DNA of 64,000 nucleotides, from the NCBI GenBank assembly GCA_000149225.2, contig CM000687.1, positions 114,501 through 178,500 of the forward strand. Direction: 5' to 3'. Numbering within the stretch: the first letter of the stretch is position 1; the number at the start of each line of letters is the position of its first letter. A model generated the notes under the pieces. The model saw only the letters and a list, made by a program, of their open reading frames with translations, ran no database searches and was not told the origin of the DNA. Shown piece by piece: positions 47,548 through 56,985 of this stretch. The stretch is from Lachancea kluyveri NRRL Y-12651. Lineage: Eukaryota; Ascomycota; Saccharomycetes; Saccharomycetales; Saccharomycetaceae. A program made the translations under genes and the position numbers.

Positions 47548-49080
47548 TTACAAACCCATCTTAGCCAATTCTTCTTCAATGGCGGCCTTAACTAATCCGA
47601 CATCAGGTTTTTCCACAAACTTTAGTTTCTTTTCCAGTGTAGATAACTTCTTCAATTCCTCTGGCAAAACATCCTTTTCAAAGGAGTAACCTTCATAAGA
47701 TGACAAAGCTTCGTTAACGGCATCGGCAAACTTAGCTGGGTGTGCAGTGGATAGGGAGACGTACTGTATAGAACTGTCGTTATCCTTCTTAATTTGTCTT
47801 TCTGTGGCACAGACACCAACAGCAGTGTGTGGATCTAGGATGTAGTGAGAAGGATTTTGGGATCTCTCGTAGATATCCTTAATGGTAGCAGTAGTTTCAG
47901 AATTAGAAACCTTTTCGGAGTCAAAGTCCTTTAGAGCACCTTGAATGACAGATTGGTCGACTTCAAATTTGCCCTTGGTTTTCAATTCTTGGAACCAACC
48001 GTTCAAGATTTCACCAGCTTTTAAATCATCGCCTTGAGCCAAGTACTCGCGAGCTAGGTACCACAGCAATCTTTCAAAGTTAGAAGAGATTAAAATATCC
48101 ATAGCTGGAGACAAGGTTGCGGCAACATCATCGGATCTTTCGTAAGTACCAGATTTCAAAAATCTGTCCAAAATGTCATTTTCGTTAGTGGCAATGACCA
48201 ATTTTTCAACGGGCAAGCCCATCTTCTTTGCATAATAACCAGCCAAAATGTCACCAAAGTTACCACTTGGAACAACAAATTTGACTTTTTCCTTCTTGCC
48301 GTTACCAGCTTGGAAGTAAGCGTAGAAGTAGTATGTGATCTGAGCCAAGATTCTGGCCCAGTTAATAGAGTTTACGGCACCAACGTTGTGCTTGGTGTTG
48401 AACTCCTTGTCACCAAAAATGGCTTTGACGGTATCTTGACAGTTGTCAAAGGTACCCTTGACAGATAAAGTTTGGACGTTTTTGTCTGGAACAGTAGTCA
48501 TTTGTTCTTCCTGGATTGGAGAGATTCTACCGGTTGGGTACAGAATAAAAACAGAGACGTCTTTCTTACCTCTCAACCCATAAATAGCAGCGGAACCAGT
48601 GTCACCGGAAGTAGCACCAACAACTGTAATCTTTTTTCTCTGTTCTTGTGGTAAGTCCTTGTTCAACCTTTGCAAGAAGTACTCGAACAGATTACCAACA
48701 AATTGTAGAGCAACATCTTTGAAGGCGTAAGTTGGACCGTGGAATAGTTCTAAAATGTGCAAGTTTTCTTGAGAACCAGTGATGTTTTTAGCAAGTGGGG
48801 TGACGTCCTTGGAGCGGAATGTGGAATAAGATCTGTCAATCAACTCTTTCAAGTCGGACTCTGGAATTTCACTAGAAGAGATGTACAGCTTCATGATCTC
48901 CAAAGCCAATTCTTGAAAAGACAATTGAGACCATTTTTCGAACAAGGTCTCTTGGGAAACTTGTGGGATGACGGATGGGATGAACAAACCGCCATCGGTA
49001 GCCAAACCTTGGATAATGGCTTCTTCAAAAGAAATTGTTTCTTTTTCAGAGGATCTGGTGGATCTATAAGATTGCGACAT
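47548..49080 (-). CDS. THR4: Threonine synthase
   Basis: This 510-residue PLP enzyme converts O-phosphohomoserine to threonine, the last step of threonine synthesis. The cofactor lysine is in HGPTYAFKDVALQF at about residue 121 (Lys124 in S. cerevisiae as I recall). The phosphate-binding SGNFGD loop and GATSGDTGSAA segment are both visible. S. cerevisiae Thr4 is 514 residues. A Gcn4-type site lies in the promoter. It converges with CTR86. It matches YCR053W. Confidence 0.97.
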   Translation of the reverse strand: MSQSYRSTRSSEKETISFEEAIIQGLATDGGLFIPSVIPQVSQETLFEKWSQLSFQELALEIMKLYISSSEIPESDLKELIDRSYSTFRSKDVTPLAKNITGSQENLHILELFHGPTYAFKDVALQFVGNLFEYFLQRLNKDLPQEQRKKITVVGATSGDTGSAAIYGLRGKKDVSVFILYPTGRISPIQEEQMTTVPDKNVQTLSVKGTFDNCQDTVKAIFGDKEFNTKHNVGAVNSINWARILAQITYYFYAYFQAGNGKKEKVKFVVPSGNFGDILAGYYAKKMGLPVEKLVIATNENDILDRFLKSGTYERSDDVAATLSPAMDILISSNFERLLWYLAREYLAQGDDLKAGEILNGWFQELKTKGKFEVDQSVIQGALKDFDSEKVSNSETTATIKDIYERSQNPSHYILDPHTAVGVCATERQIKKDNDSSIQYVSLSTAHPAKFADAVNEALSSYEGYSFEKDVLPEELKKLSTLEKKLKFVEKPDVGLVKAAIEEELAKMGL

Positions 49081-49449
49081 TGCTTATTTTGGATGGTTCG
49101 TCACTGTTGAAAGATCGAATCGACTAAGAGAAATTCCATGATGACTCTTTTAAATAGTTTGAAAAATTTTTTGGTAGGAAAAGAAAGAACGATACGTATG
49201 TAGTGATGCGAGGTATATGGTATTGCTGTGGTATTACTGATAGGCAGCGATGCAAACGACAAGAGCAAGTTCCAAGACCAGCTGCCCGGAATTGGGAAAA
49301 TCGGGTGAAAAAATATTCAGGGCCAACTCTTGATATGTATTTTACAACGACTACTTACTTGCTTTGTTATTGATTCTGGAATCATCTAAGAAGTCTATCT
49401 GTGCATTAATAGTCCGAGTGCCTTGCGAAATAAAGCGAGACTCCGGGGT
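49081..49449 (-). promoter_or_regulatory. THR4 promoter with Gcn4-type site
   Basis: ATGACTCTT at 49141-49149 fits the Gcn4 consensus RTGACTCWT and lies about 60 bp upstream of the THR4 ATG. Gcn4 control of THR4 is known in S. cerevisiae. The site is closer to the start than usual, so it is only a candidate. The rest of this 369-bp spacer includes the RSC6 3' end; I see no gene. Confidence 0.5.
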
Positions 49450-50883
49450 TCAGATCCGGCCATTGGATAGTAGTACGCTCAAGTTCTCAAAAAGCATGGC
49501 CTCGTTTTGCTCGTAGAAGCTGCTTCTTCTCACAGTATCTTCGTTGAAACCTTCATCACCACCTAGTACTTTCAACGCATTGCTGGAAGATTGAATGTAT
49601 TCCTGTAGCACCGGAACAGGGTCGTCAGCCAGCTTAGAGAAGAACTGGTATTTATTTGCACTGGCATTTAGTTGTAGCTGTAAGATGTTCAACTTTTTGG
49701 ACAACGCTTGGAACTGTGGTTCTGAATCTGTGGATATCTGGTTGAACTCTGTTAACAGGTTCATACCTTGTTGGGCAACCGGGTTCAAGGGCTGAGGCAT
49801 AACAGCAGAAGGAACCTCCAAATCAAACACTAGCTCTCCGTAGGTTGAAGCCTTGTCTACACGAACTGTGTATTCGATCTTTACGGGTGGGATTGGAGAA
49901 ATGTGAGCGTTTACCACATGGGGTATTTCTGCCAGTTTCATTTTGTCTCTTGATTCACTGAATAGCGCCGCTAACATGTAATCTATCTTTATGATTGTTT
50001 TCTCACCATTGGTGCTACTAGAAGAAGTGTTTGCTGGGGTGGCATCGTTGGTGCTGTCATTAACCAATAAATCGTTTAGCAAAATGTATTTGTACAGGGA
50101 ATAAACGGCATCGTGCAGCGTTCCTTTGGAAATTCCAATGATAGTGGAAAGCTGTGGAGAGAACTGTAGTAAACTGCCGGTGAAACCCTTTGGTTGAATT
50201 GTTATGGTGCATGGCACGTTCTCTGTGCCTGTACGCTTGACATCAAGACCATCAAATTCTACAGGTGTGTTGGGATCAGAGTGCCACTCAACCACCTTTG
50301 GTTCTAGTTGTGGTACGGGAATGGGGGCGGGAACGGGGACAGGCAGTTCTGCCAAGCCCTGCTGGCCATTTGTGTCAGCCTTCTTGAAGTCCACGGCGAT
50401 GCCTGACAGAAAAGAACTGAATTTTGGTCTTGCTGGATCTTGAGCATCTTGATTGTCAATCAACCTTCCTTCGATTCTCAATGTCCAGGAGCTTTCTAAA
50501 TCACTTGAATTACTGTCATTCACTTGCCATGGCTGGTTTTCTGCGATGTTAGAAACAAAAACCCTCAAGTATCGCTTAGATGCAATTTCAACAGAAGTGG
50601 TTTTACTGTTGTTCCATTGCGACACCGATTGGTGCAAGTCTATTTTCTTACGGCTCAAATACACATCTATCTTGCGTTCGGCCTCACACAGTTTTTCATA
50701 CGAATTCAACTCTGGAATTAATTGCGGTAAAAATGGAGGGATATAAGAGTCTGTGGGTTGAGTAACCGGAATCGGATTTGTTTGTTGTTGCTGCTGTTGT
50801 TGCTGCTGTTGTTGTTGTTGTTGTTGTTGCTGTTGCATATCTGTAGACAAATTACGGGGCCTTGATGTCATTTCACGCTGCAT
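49450..50883 (-). CDS. RSC6: Chromatin-remodelling subunit Rsc6 (SWI/SNF Snf12 homolog)
   Basis: This 477-residue protein aligns with Rsc6 from TNPIPVTQPTDSYIP near residue 35 to the closing LLSNGRI; S. cerevisiae Rsc6 is 483. The central SWIB-like segment (about 230-320; EFDGLDVKRTG, SPQLSTIIGISKG, AVYSLYKYILLN) is clear. The frame begins with 15 residues and 18 consecutive glutamines that Rsc6 lacks. An internal start at Met5 or Met16 is possible. Rsc6 is part of the RSC remodeller and its paralog Snf12 part of SWI/SNF. As the single gene at the YCR052W/YNR023W position, the product may serve both complexes; that is inference. Confidence 0.9.
   Translation of the reverse strand: MQREMTSRPRNLSTDMQQQQQQQQQQQQQQQQQQTNPIPVTQPTDSYIPPFLPQLIPELNSYEKLCEAERKIDVYLSRKKIDLHQSVSQWNNSKTTSVEIASKRYLRVFVSNIAENQPWQVNDSNSSDLESSWTLRIEGRLIDNQDAQDPARPKFSSFLSGIAVDFKKADTNGQQGLAELPVPVPAPIPVPQLEPKVVEWHSDPNTPVEFDGLDVKRTGTENVPCTITIQPKGFTGSLLQFSPQLSTIIGISKGTLHDAVYSLYKYILLNDLLVNDSTNDATPANTSSSSTNGEKTIIKIDYMLAALFSESRDKMKLAEIPHVVNAHISPIPPVKIEYTVRVDKASTYGELVFDLEVPSAVMPQPLNPVAQQGMNLLTEFNQISTDSEPQFQALSKKLNILQLQLNASANKYQFFSKLADDPVPVLQEYIQSSSNALKVLGGDEGFNEDTVRRSSFYEQNEAMLFENLSVLLSNGRI
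50782..50835 (-). repeat. CAA/CAG repeat encoding 18 glutamines
   Basis: Eighteen consecutive Gln codons (mixed CAA and CAG) near the start of the RSC6 frame. Mixed codon use suggests slower length change than a pure repeat. Confidence 0.92.
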
Positions 50884-51129
50884 GACACGTTTGCAATCAG
50901 AATCTGAAGTTCCTGTGTTTCTCTCTCTTTCTTCCCTCGTGCTTGTTGTTATTCATGTATTTTCGTCCAACACGACACATGGTGGAAAATTTTCTCACGT
51001 CGCAAAAACGTCGGATGGTTATTGGCTTGAAAGTTGTGGATCGATATGGACTGAACAAATCTGTAAGCAGTACCTCAAACACTACAGTAAGTTTCCCGTA
51101 GATACGCACCAGCTGTTTGATCCCGTACC

Positions 51130-51534
51130 ATGTTTAGATCTGCCACCTTTGCTCCTGCGCTTCGCGCATCGTACTCGGCACTGTCGAAACGTACTACTAA
51201 GGTCAAGGTCCAATTGTTGAAAGACTTCCCAAAATTTCAACTCTACAAGGGTCAGGTTACTTTGGTGAGACCTTCTTTGATGAGAAATTTTCTGCACCTT
51301 GGTAACGGTGCTCGTTATGTCCTTCAAGACCAAGATATTGACCAAATTCTATTGGCTCAAAGTAAGAGGAGAGATGTCAGAAAGGATGCCAGCTCGAAAA
51401 GAAAGGTTGAACGTGTCAAAAAGACAAAGAGCGAAGAGCTGCCTGTCGGGCAGGAGGAGCAGAAAGAAGACAAAGGTGTCTTTTCATCTGGGGTGACTGT
51501 GGAAGACGTCAATATTCCAGGTCTAAACTTGTAA
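51130..51534 (+). CDS. MRPL50: Mitochondrial ribosomal protein bL9m (Mrpl50)
   Basis: This 134-residue protein has an N-terminal mitochondrial presequence ([18 protein letters not shown]) and a bL9-type N-domain (about 22-75; [18 protein letters not shown]). The tail is basic and acidic. S. cerevisiae Mrpl50 is 139 residues. It is a component of the mitochondrial large subunit. It is divergent from RSC6 (246-bp spacer) and convergent with the YNR021W homolog, matching YNR022C. Confidence 0.92.
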   Translation: MFRSATFAPALRASYSALSKRTTKVKVQLLKDFPKFQLYKGQVTLVRPSLMRNFLHLGNGARYVLQDQDIDQILLAQSKRRDVRKDASSKRKVERVKKTKSEELPVGQEEQKEDKGVFSSGVTVEDVNIPGLNL

Positions 51535-51622
51535 ATATTTTACTATAACTGTCAAACTTGTATGTACTTAAATGAAATAAGAAATCAATTCATCACTTAC
51601 GAAAGAGCAGGAAAGCTCAAGT

Positions 51623-52849
51623 CTACATTCTAAGCTTCTGTTTGTTTCTCAAACGTCTTTCCCTCTTTTCCTTCATCTTCTTATCCAACTTGTCTTGCTC
51701 TTCTCCGCTCAATTTGTCCCTCAATTCACGCCTCTTCAATTTTTCTTGCTCCTGTTTCTTTTCTAGTGCCATCTCCCTTTCAACTTGCTTCATAACTTTG
51801 ATGATCTTGTTTAATTCCTGATTACGCAAATTGGTGCTCTTTTTCAGTAAGTCGGTCGTGATAAACGTAGAAGGCGAGTTGTTGACGAGCTCCTTTGTGA
51901 CCTCATCGTAAATTTCGACAAGTGATGCGATCAACTTCTTCAGCAATTCGACGTTTTTACCATTGGTTGATAGTTTGCATTGAATAACGCAGCGTGGCAT
52001 TTGGGTGGATTGCCATAACTTATCAGTGATTGGTTTTTCGTCTGGTAGATCGGTGAAGCTGATAAATTGTAGAAAGTCGGAACATTGAACCAAGAGTTCG
52101 TTGAAGTTTGCATTAGCGTAGTGTGGGATGAAGCCATTCAATTGGTTATTTTCAGACATAAAAACGTATTGCAATGGAAGTTTGTCACTTTCTGCAGTGT
52201 GCGTCAAGGATAGAAAGTAGTTGTCGTTACGACATTTGTTCATGCTGGTCTTGTTAACGATTGAGGTGATAAACTTGAGTTTGTTCAAGGTCTCTTCCGC
52301 GTTACCAGGGGCCATAGCAGATTCACTGGTGACGTGAACCCCGTTAGGTTTGATAGTGATTTGAACAAATTCTTCTAAGTCACGATCGACCAAGGATGGA
52401 ATAAATGTAGCCAGTAGACGTTCCATTAGCATTGCCAATGGGTTATAGCGAGCATACATGTGGGAGCGTGCAGTAATACTTTCAATTGCAGAACGGCCAG
52501 TGGCAAAAGTAGTAAACCAGGTATTGTTTTGCTCACTGACGAACTTCTTTTTATCACCATCCTTGGTGGAGAACCCAACGCGAGCAAACTTTAGATCATC
52601 CTGGAAACATTCGGATAATGGAATAAATAGCTTGTTGGCACGTCCAACATTCCCTTTGCTGCCAATAGCGTAGAACGCATACATTACCAACATAAGAGCA
52701 ACAACGACTATTTCAAAAGACCAGTTGTACATTTTGACCCTTTCAACAAAGCTCAGAGCACGTTGCTCCTCCAATGACAGGGCGAAGTAAGGAGCGTTTA
52801 AACTGTTGATGGAGTCTAACACCTTAACAATAGGTTGCAAGAAAGACAT
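51623..52849 (-). CDS. YNR021W/CCDC47-family ER membrane protein
   Basis: The start is the ATG at 52849 (408 residues; S. cerevisiae YNR021W is 404). The frame upstream begins with TTG and lacks a methionine. One membrane segment lies at about 43-62. A conserved cytosolic DUF1682 domain follows. The last 70 residues are a highly charged Lys/Glu/Arg coiled coil (about 340-408). The vertebrate homolog CCDC47 is part of the ER PAT insertase complex for multi-pass membrane proteins, so a similar role is plausible. Downstream, it converges with MRPL50. Confidence 0.9.
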   Translation of the reverse strand: MSFLQPIVKVLDSINSLNAPYFALSLEEQRALSFVERVKMYNWSFEIVVVALMLVMYAFYAIGSKGNVGRANKLFIPLSECFQDDLKFARVGFSTKDGDKKKFVSEQNNTWFTTFATGRSAIESITARSHMYARYNPLAMLMERLLATFIPSLVDRDLEEFVQITIKPNGVHVTSESAMAPGNAEETLNKLKFITSIVNKTSMNKCRNDNYFLSLTHTAESDKLPLQYVFMSENNQLNGFIPHYANANFNELLVQCSDFLQFISFTDLPDEKPITDKLWQSTQMPRCVIQCKLSTNGKNVELLKKLIASLVEIYDEVTKELVNNSPSTFITTDLLKKSTNLRNQELNKIIKVMKQVEREMALEKKQEQEKLKRRELRDKLSGEEQDKLDKKMKEKRERRLRNKQKLRM

Positions 52850-53226
52850 GCTTGTTTTTTTGTTTTTTTCTTTGCTGGTTGTAGTCAAGATACACCTTAA
52901 AAGTGGCGAAAAATTATCTAGTTCTTTTCACTGAGTGTCGAAAGTATTTTTTTTTATGTTGCAGCACGTACACGGCAGACAAAACAGATAATGAGTACTA
53001 AACTGCAAACGACAAAAGTATACTGACAACAATTGCAACAGTGGTGAAGGATGCTAAATCAGAACGAATTTTCTGGTTGACACGTTCGAATTCTCAACGT
53101 CCAAGTTTGAGCCAACAAGCTTTTTTTGAATAGCATGGTCCTCGTGCGACAGCATTAAAAATTACATGAACTTATCGCATTTCCCTAATTTACATACAAA
53201 AGCTTAAACACATTAAAGTAAATGGA
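52850..53226. other. Promoter region of the YNR021W homolog
   Basis: This 377-bp spacer between two minus-strand genes holds the YCR051W-homolog 3' end and the next promoter. A T run lies near 52948-52956. I see no gene and no confident motif. Confidence 0.45.
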
Positions 53227-53847
53227 TCATTCTCTCCTTCTTTTGTTATTTTCGACATCTTCTCCAAAGATCTGCCCACGGACGAGCTCTCGGACATAAC
53301 TTTCCAGTTCTTGTTCAACGTTTTCACCTTGTAAAATCTGCTCAAGCTTTTGCCTGCGAGCTACACCCTCAGAATCATTCTCATCAACTGGCTCATTCTC
53401 TAAAGTGTAGCGTATACTGTTTTCGAACTGAGCGAGTTGCTCCTTGTCAATTCCAAAACTTTCCTCTGTCGAAGGAGCGCCAGAAACTTGTCTCATGTAT
53501 TGAATTAATTCTGGAAACTCACCATCTTCCTCAAAAGCCTCTAGTGCCGTCTTACCCTCGTCGTTGGTAAGTTTGTAATCGCCCCCTAGCTCCTCGATGA
53601 TCACCTTTGCGGCGTTGACGTCCTCGCAGTGATGTAAAGGAGTGTCTCCGTCGTTGTCCCTTACATTTATATCACCATTATAAGGTTCAGAGCAAAGCTT
53701 GCGTAGTAATTCGGTGTGTGCATAGGAAGCAGCAGCATGGATCGGTGTATATCCGTTGGGGTCTCTGCTGTTTGCGCTGAGCCCGTTGTTCAAAAACTGT
53801 TCTACCAAGTCGGTTCTGCCGTCGCTAGCAGCAATCCAAACGTTCAT
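53227..53847 (-). CDS. Ankyrin-repeat protein (YCR051W homolog)
   Basis: This 206-residue protein has about three ankyrin repeats in the first 115 residues (DGRTDLVEQFLNNGLSANSRD, NGYTPIHAAASYAHTELLRKL, DGDTPLHHC). An acidic, helical second half ends in a basic KRRRE. S. cerevisiae YCR051W is 222 residues and uncharacterised, reported in both cytoplasm and nucleus. The gene shares a 211-bp divergent promoter with ATP23 that carries full PAC and RRPE elements. This hints at a role near ribosome biogenesis, which is inference. Confidence 0.9.
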   Translation of the reverse strand: MNVWIAASDGRTDLVEQFLNNGLSANSRDPNGYTPIHAAASYAHTELLRKLCSEPYNGDINVRDNDGDTPLHHCEDVNAAKVIIEELGGDYKLTNDEGKTALEAFEEDGEFPELIQYMRQVSGAPSTEESFGIDKEQLAQFENSIRYTLENEPVDENDSEGVARRQKLEQILQGENVEQELESYVRELVRGQIFGEDVENNKRRRE

Positions 53848-53933
53848 CTTTCTTGTTTTACGAGTTTATCTCCTCCTCTGTGTTTGATTCTTTCGAGACT
53901 TTTGAAAGTAGTTGTTACTAATATGTATTAGCT

Positions 53934-53965
53934 GCGATGAGCTTAACATTTGAAAAAAATTTTCA
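53934..53965. promoter_or_regulatory. PAC and RRPE elements in the YCR051W-ATP23 promoter
   Basis: GCGATGAGCT (53934-53943, perfect PAC) is followed by TGAAAAAAATTTTCA (53951-53965, RRPE). Distances are about 90-120 bp to both divergent start codons. Neither gene is an established ribosome-biogenesis factor. Confidence 0.8.
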
Positions 53966-54058
53966 GATTCAAAAAAAAAAAAAAAAAAGGCGATAATTGT
54001 ACATGTTTAGACAACCTTCTAAAGAAGTATTTGTGATAGATCCCGGAAAGAAAGCAAT

Positions 54059-54799
54059 ATGAGTGAATTTATTCCACCACCAGCACCTCAGGAAGATAGC
54101 ATAAAGCCTAATCCACCCAAATCCGAAGCTTCTGTACAAGGTTTTCATTGGTGGAGACGTACATTTCAATACAAGACAGGGATAAGTCTGACACCGGCAG
54201 AAAAGGAACAGTACGAGAATGATTACAAGTTTGTGCTACAGCGCAACCAATGCAATAAGTGTTATGAGTACAGGGACTGGGTTTTAAAATATTCTCCTAC
54301 AGTTCTTTTTATGGTGCAACAGATTGCCAAACTGAACAATAAGAATACAGATGCGTTGAAGTTTGATGCGTCCAAGATCATCTGTGACGTTTGTCCAGAT
54401 TGGAGGAGTGGTGGGTTCCACCCAGAACTGGGAATTTTGCTTTGCCAAAACCGTATTCGTGATAAGTGGCATCTAGAAGATACTTTATCTCACGAGCTTG
54501 TACACTATTTTGACAATCTGAAGTGGCAAGTCGACTGGCTGGACCTGAAGCACCATGCGTGCTCTGAAATCAGGGCTTCAAACTTGAGTGGTGAGTGTAG
54601 GTTTATGCAAGAGCTGTCAAGGCGAGGGCTTGGATTTAAAGTTAGCAGGGGCCATCAGGAGTGCGTCAAGAGACGTGCTGTTTTGAGTGTCACCGGTAAT
54701 CCTAATTGCAAGGATAAAGAACATGCAGAACAGATTGTTGGAGAGGTTTGGGATAGCTGTTTTAATGATACTAGACCATTCGAAGAAATCTATAGATAA
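54059..54799 (+). CDS. ATP23: Mitochondrial inner-membrane metalloprotease Atp23
   Basis: This 246-residue metalloprotease of the intermembrane space has the zinc motif HELVH at 145-149 with the catalytic glutamate at 146. Several cysteines (65, 68, 109, 112, 129 and others) are typical of the oxidatively folded, Mia40-imported family. S. cerevisiae Atp23 is 227 residues. It processes the Atp6 precursor, helps assemble the ATP synthase Fo part, and degrades Ups1. It matches YNR020C. Confidence 0.96.
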   Translation: MSEFIPPPAPQEDSIKPNPPKSEASVQGFHWWRRTFQYKTGISLTPAEKEQYENDYKFVLQRNQCNKCYEYRDWVLKYSPTVLFMVQQIAKLNNKNTDALKFDASKIICDVCPDWRSGGFHPELGILLCQNRIRDKWHLEDTLSHELVHYFDNLKWQVDWLDLKHHACSEIRASNLSGECRFMQELSRRGLGFKVSRGHQECVKRRAVLSVTGNPNCKDKEHAEQIVGEVWDSCFNDTRPFEEIYR

Positions 54800-54891
54800 G
54801 AGAAGGAATTGCCAAGAGGGGAAAAAAATAATGAAGAGGAAGAGCAGATTTCTTCCTTTTCTTAGTTCTTTGTACATCATGTATATAGCCT

Positions 54892-56646
54892 TTAAAAAGT
54901 CAAGTACAAAGTACACATCAAACTTGGGCCAGTACAGATACCAATCCAAAATATAACATTGCCAAGAACTTTTCTATCCTTAAAAAACTTGCTGTTGCCC
55001 ATTTTCACCAATGGCAATTGGTACATTTGCAAGAAAAATAAGAAGAGACGAAGCTTGTTGAAAAGCACGTACATTGCTAGTTCATGCACCACGGAACTAA
55101 TAAAGAATGTCGCGATCGTTGCCTGAGCTTTGTTCAGTTGTAGAAAACTGATTGAACTGTGGTAAACATGCCTCAAGAGAAACTTATGAACAGGAACGTT
55201 CCACAATCTGCTAAATTCTTCCCAGGAAACACAATTCCACCAATCCCCGTAGAAGTATCTATCAGCAAAACACGTTAGCTCTGCAATACAGTTCAAGATG
55301 GCATCCCAAATCAGATACCAAACCAACAAGTACATCATGATGAAACTAGGGACAATATCCAGCAAAAGACGTGGCCATTGCTTAATACGGTCCCAGAATA
55401 TTGGTATACCCGAGTCACGTAACGCAATAGCGCGCATTGCCACGGGATACATAAACATCTGTGCAACAACCATCATGATAAAAATAATGCCAAAAATGGC
55501 ACATAATTTTTCGAAAACGTAACCCCATCTAATCTTTTTTGTTCTCGGGTATTCAATCTGATAAACGAGGGTGGGGAACATGGAATACATAAAGAAATTG
55601 TTAACGGAAATATTTGAAGGAAATGGTATCTTTTCAGACTGGCAGTCCAGTTCAAATTGACAGAAATTACGGCTTTTCTCCAACGACTCGATGACTGAAC
55701 TGCTCACCTTCGTATCCTTGACTTTTGCCAAGGTTCCCTTCGAATAAGACAACTCTTCCCAAATGTTCCATAGATAACCATTGTAAAAGGCAAATGAATG
55801 CATCTTCATCAGCAACACCAAGGAATGCAAGAAAAGGAAAATCTTGGCCACCCAATGGAACTTCATGACATTCTCTGCAACATATAGGAAAACAATAACG
55901 AACGCAGCCTCGTATAAGGAGGTCATCAACCACCCCTCCTTATTCCAACTAATCCACTTCAATTTGCAAGCGTATTGGACTGCAAACACAAAATAAATGG
56001 ACAAGTACATTGCCAGGTCAATCAAGGCCACAGAGATCAGATCTTTAGTCATAAATTGGATGACTTCGGATTGACCTAAATCACCATCGTTTGCGATATA
56101 GTAATCCACCGAGACTTTAGTAACTATAAATGCAACGGAGAACCAAAACAAAACGTAAAACCCAGAAAAATTGGTGCGCCCAAAGTTGGTTTGAATTGTC
56201 AGCTCTTGATTCTTGTGCAACTCAATCCCTTTCTTCGACTCAGAAGTGGTATGCTTGGTCTTGCTGTCCCCATCTTTCAGCTTTCCAGCGGGAGAATCTT
56301 GGAGAACTATTTTTAGCGGTTCATTGATATTGTTGACTACATTGTCCATGATTGTACCTCTGTAATTGAATTCAACGTCTCTGAGCATGGACTGCATCTC
56401 ACCGGAATCTTTATGGAAACGGTACTTCTCCTTCCAGTTTAACCGTTTCACAAAAACCTTTAAAGTGGGGTCTTCCTGCTCCTGTTCAGATTCTGCCTTC
56501 AGTCCAATCCCAATGACATTGTCTAGTCCCAAGGACAGATCCTTTTCATCCAGTTCATCCTGATGCAACGATTGGCGTTTGTTTCTAGAGTCATTCAACT
56601 TCTGCACTCTAAGGAAATCTTTGTTTTCCAATATATCTTCTGACAT
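54892..56646 (-). CDS. ARE2: Sterol O-acyltransferase (Are1/Are2)
   Basis: This 584-residue MBOAT-family ER membrane enzyme transfers fatty acyl groups from acyl-CoA to sterols, forming steryl esters for lipid droplets. A soluble N-terminal region (about 1-160) is followed by about nine membrane segments. The ACAT signature FYGDWWN lies at about 465-471, and the catalytic histidine in SSVVHELAMYV at about 521. It is shorter than Are1 (610) and Are2 (642) because of its N-terminal region. It is the single counterpart of the duplicated pair YNR019W/YCR048W; the symbol is a convenience. It converges with ATP23. Confidence 0.93.
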   Translation of the reverse strand: MSEDILENKDFLRVQKLNDSRNKRQSLHQDELDEKDLSLGLDNVIGIGLKAESEQEQEDPTLKVFVKRLNWKEKYRFHKDSGEMQSMLRDVEFNYRGTIMDNVVNNINEPLKIVLQDSPAGKLKDGDSKTKHTTSESKKGIELHKNQELTIQTNFGRTNFSGFYVLFWFSVAFIVTKVSVDYYIANDGDLGQSEVIQFMTKDLISVALIDLAMYLSIYFVFAVQYACKLKWISWNKEGWLMTSLYEAAFVIVFLYVAENVMKFHWVAKIFLFLHSLVLLMKMHSFAFYNGYLWNIWEELSYSKGTLAKVKDTKVSSSVIESLEKSRNFCQFELDCQSEKIPFPSNISVNNFFMYSMFPTLVYQIEYPRTKKIRWGYVFEKLCAIFGIIFIMMVVAQMFMYPVAMRAIALRDSGIPIFWDRIKQWPRLLLDIVPSFIMMYLLVWYLIWDAILNCIAELTCFADRYFYGDWWNCVSWEEFSRLWNVPVHKFLLRHVYHSSISFLQLNKAQATIATFFISSVVHELAMYVLFNKLRLFLFFLQMYQLPLVKMGNSKFFKDRKVLGNVIFWIGICTGPSLMCTLYLTF

Positions 56647-56985
56647 ATTGCACTATTATCTGAGCTTTGATTATAGAGTAGTGAAATAGGAGGTAATGAG
56701 TTGTAACTGTCAAAATATTCCGCACCACCTCACGTAAGTTCCTGTCAGAAACGACCTAAACGGGGTTGGAATAAATTTGTCAGCCCTGCGGTAATCGGTC
56801 GGAAACAACTATCATCCGTATGTATCACTTTAGACGTGGAAGAGCTGCAGGTGGCCACGGAGGGCACCAGCAAGAAAATTTTGAATTGTGAAGTTGAAGT
56901 TGATATCTCATCTCATCTCATCTCGTCTTGTTTCAACCTTTACCAGAAAGAATATTATCCTAAGGCACACACTAGACCGTAAGCT
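56647..56985. promoter_or_regulatory. Divergent ARE2-BUD23 promoter region with PAC-like array
   Basis: This 339-bp region contains an AAAATTTT core (56875-56882, RRPE-like) and then a CTCAT array giving three CTCATC copies plus CTCGTC (56907-56927), all 60-110 bp before the BUD23 ATG. The reverse complement is repeated GATGAG, the PAC core. This fits BUD23's ribosome-biogenesis role. Confidence 0.7.

Noticed and set aside
49425-49470. GGTTC...ATCC sequence resembling a tRNA B box
   Set aside because: It overlaps the RSC6 stop codon and last codons, the B-box bases do not match in order, and no A box or cloverleaf is found.
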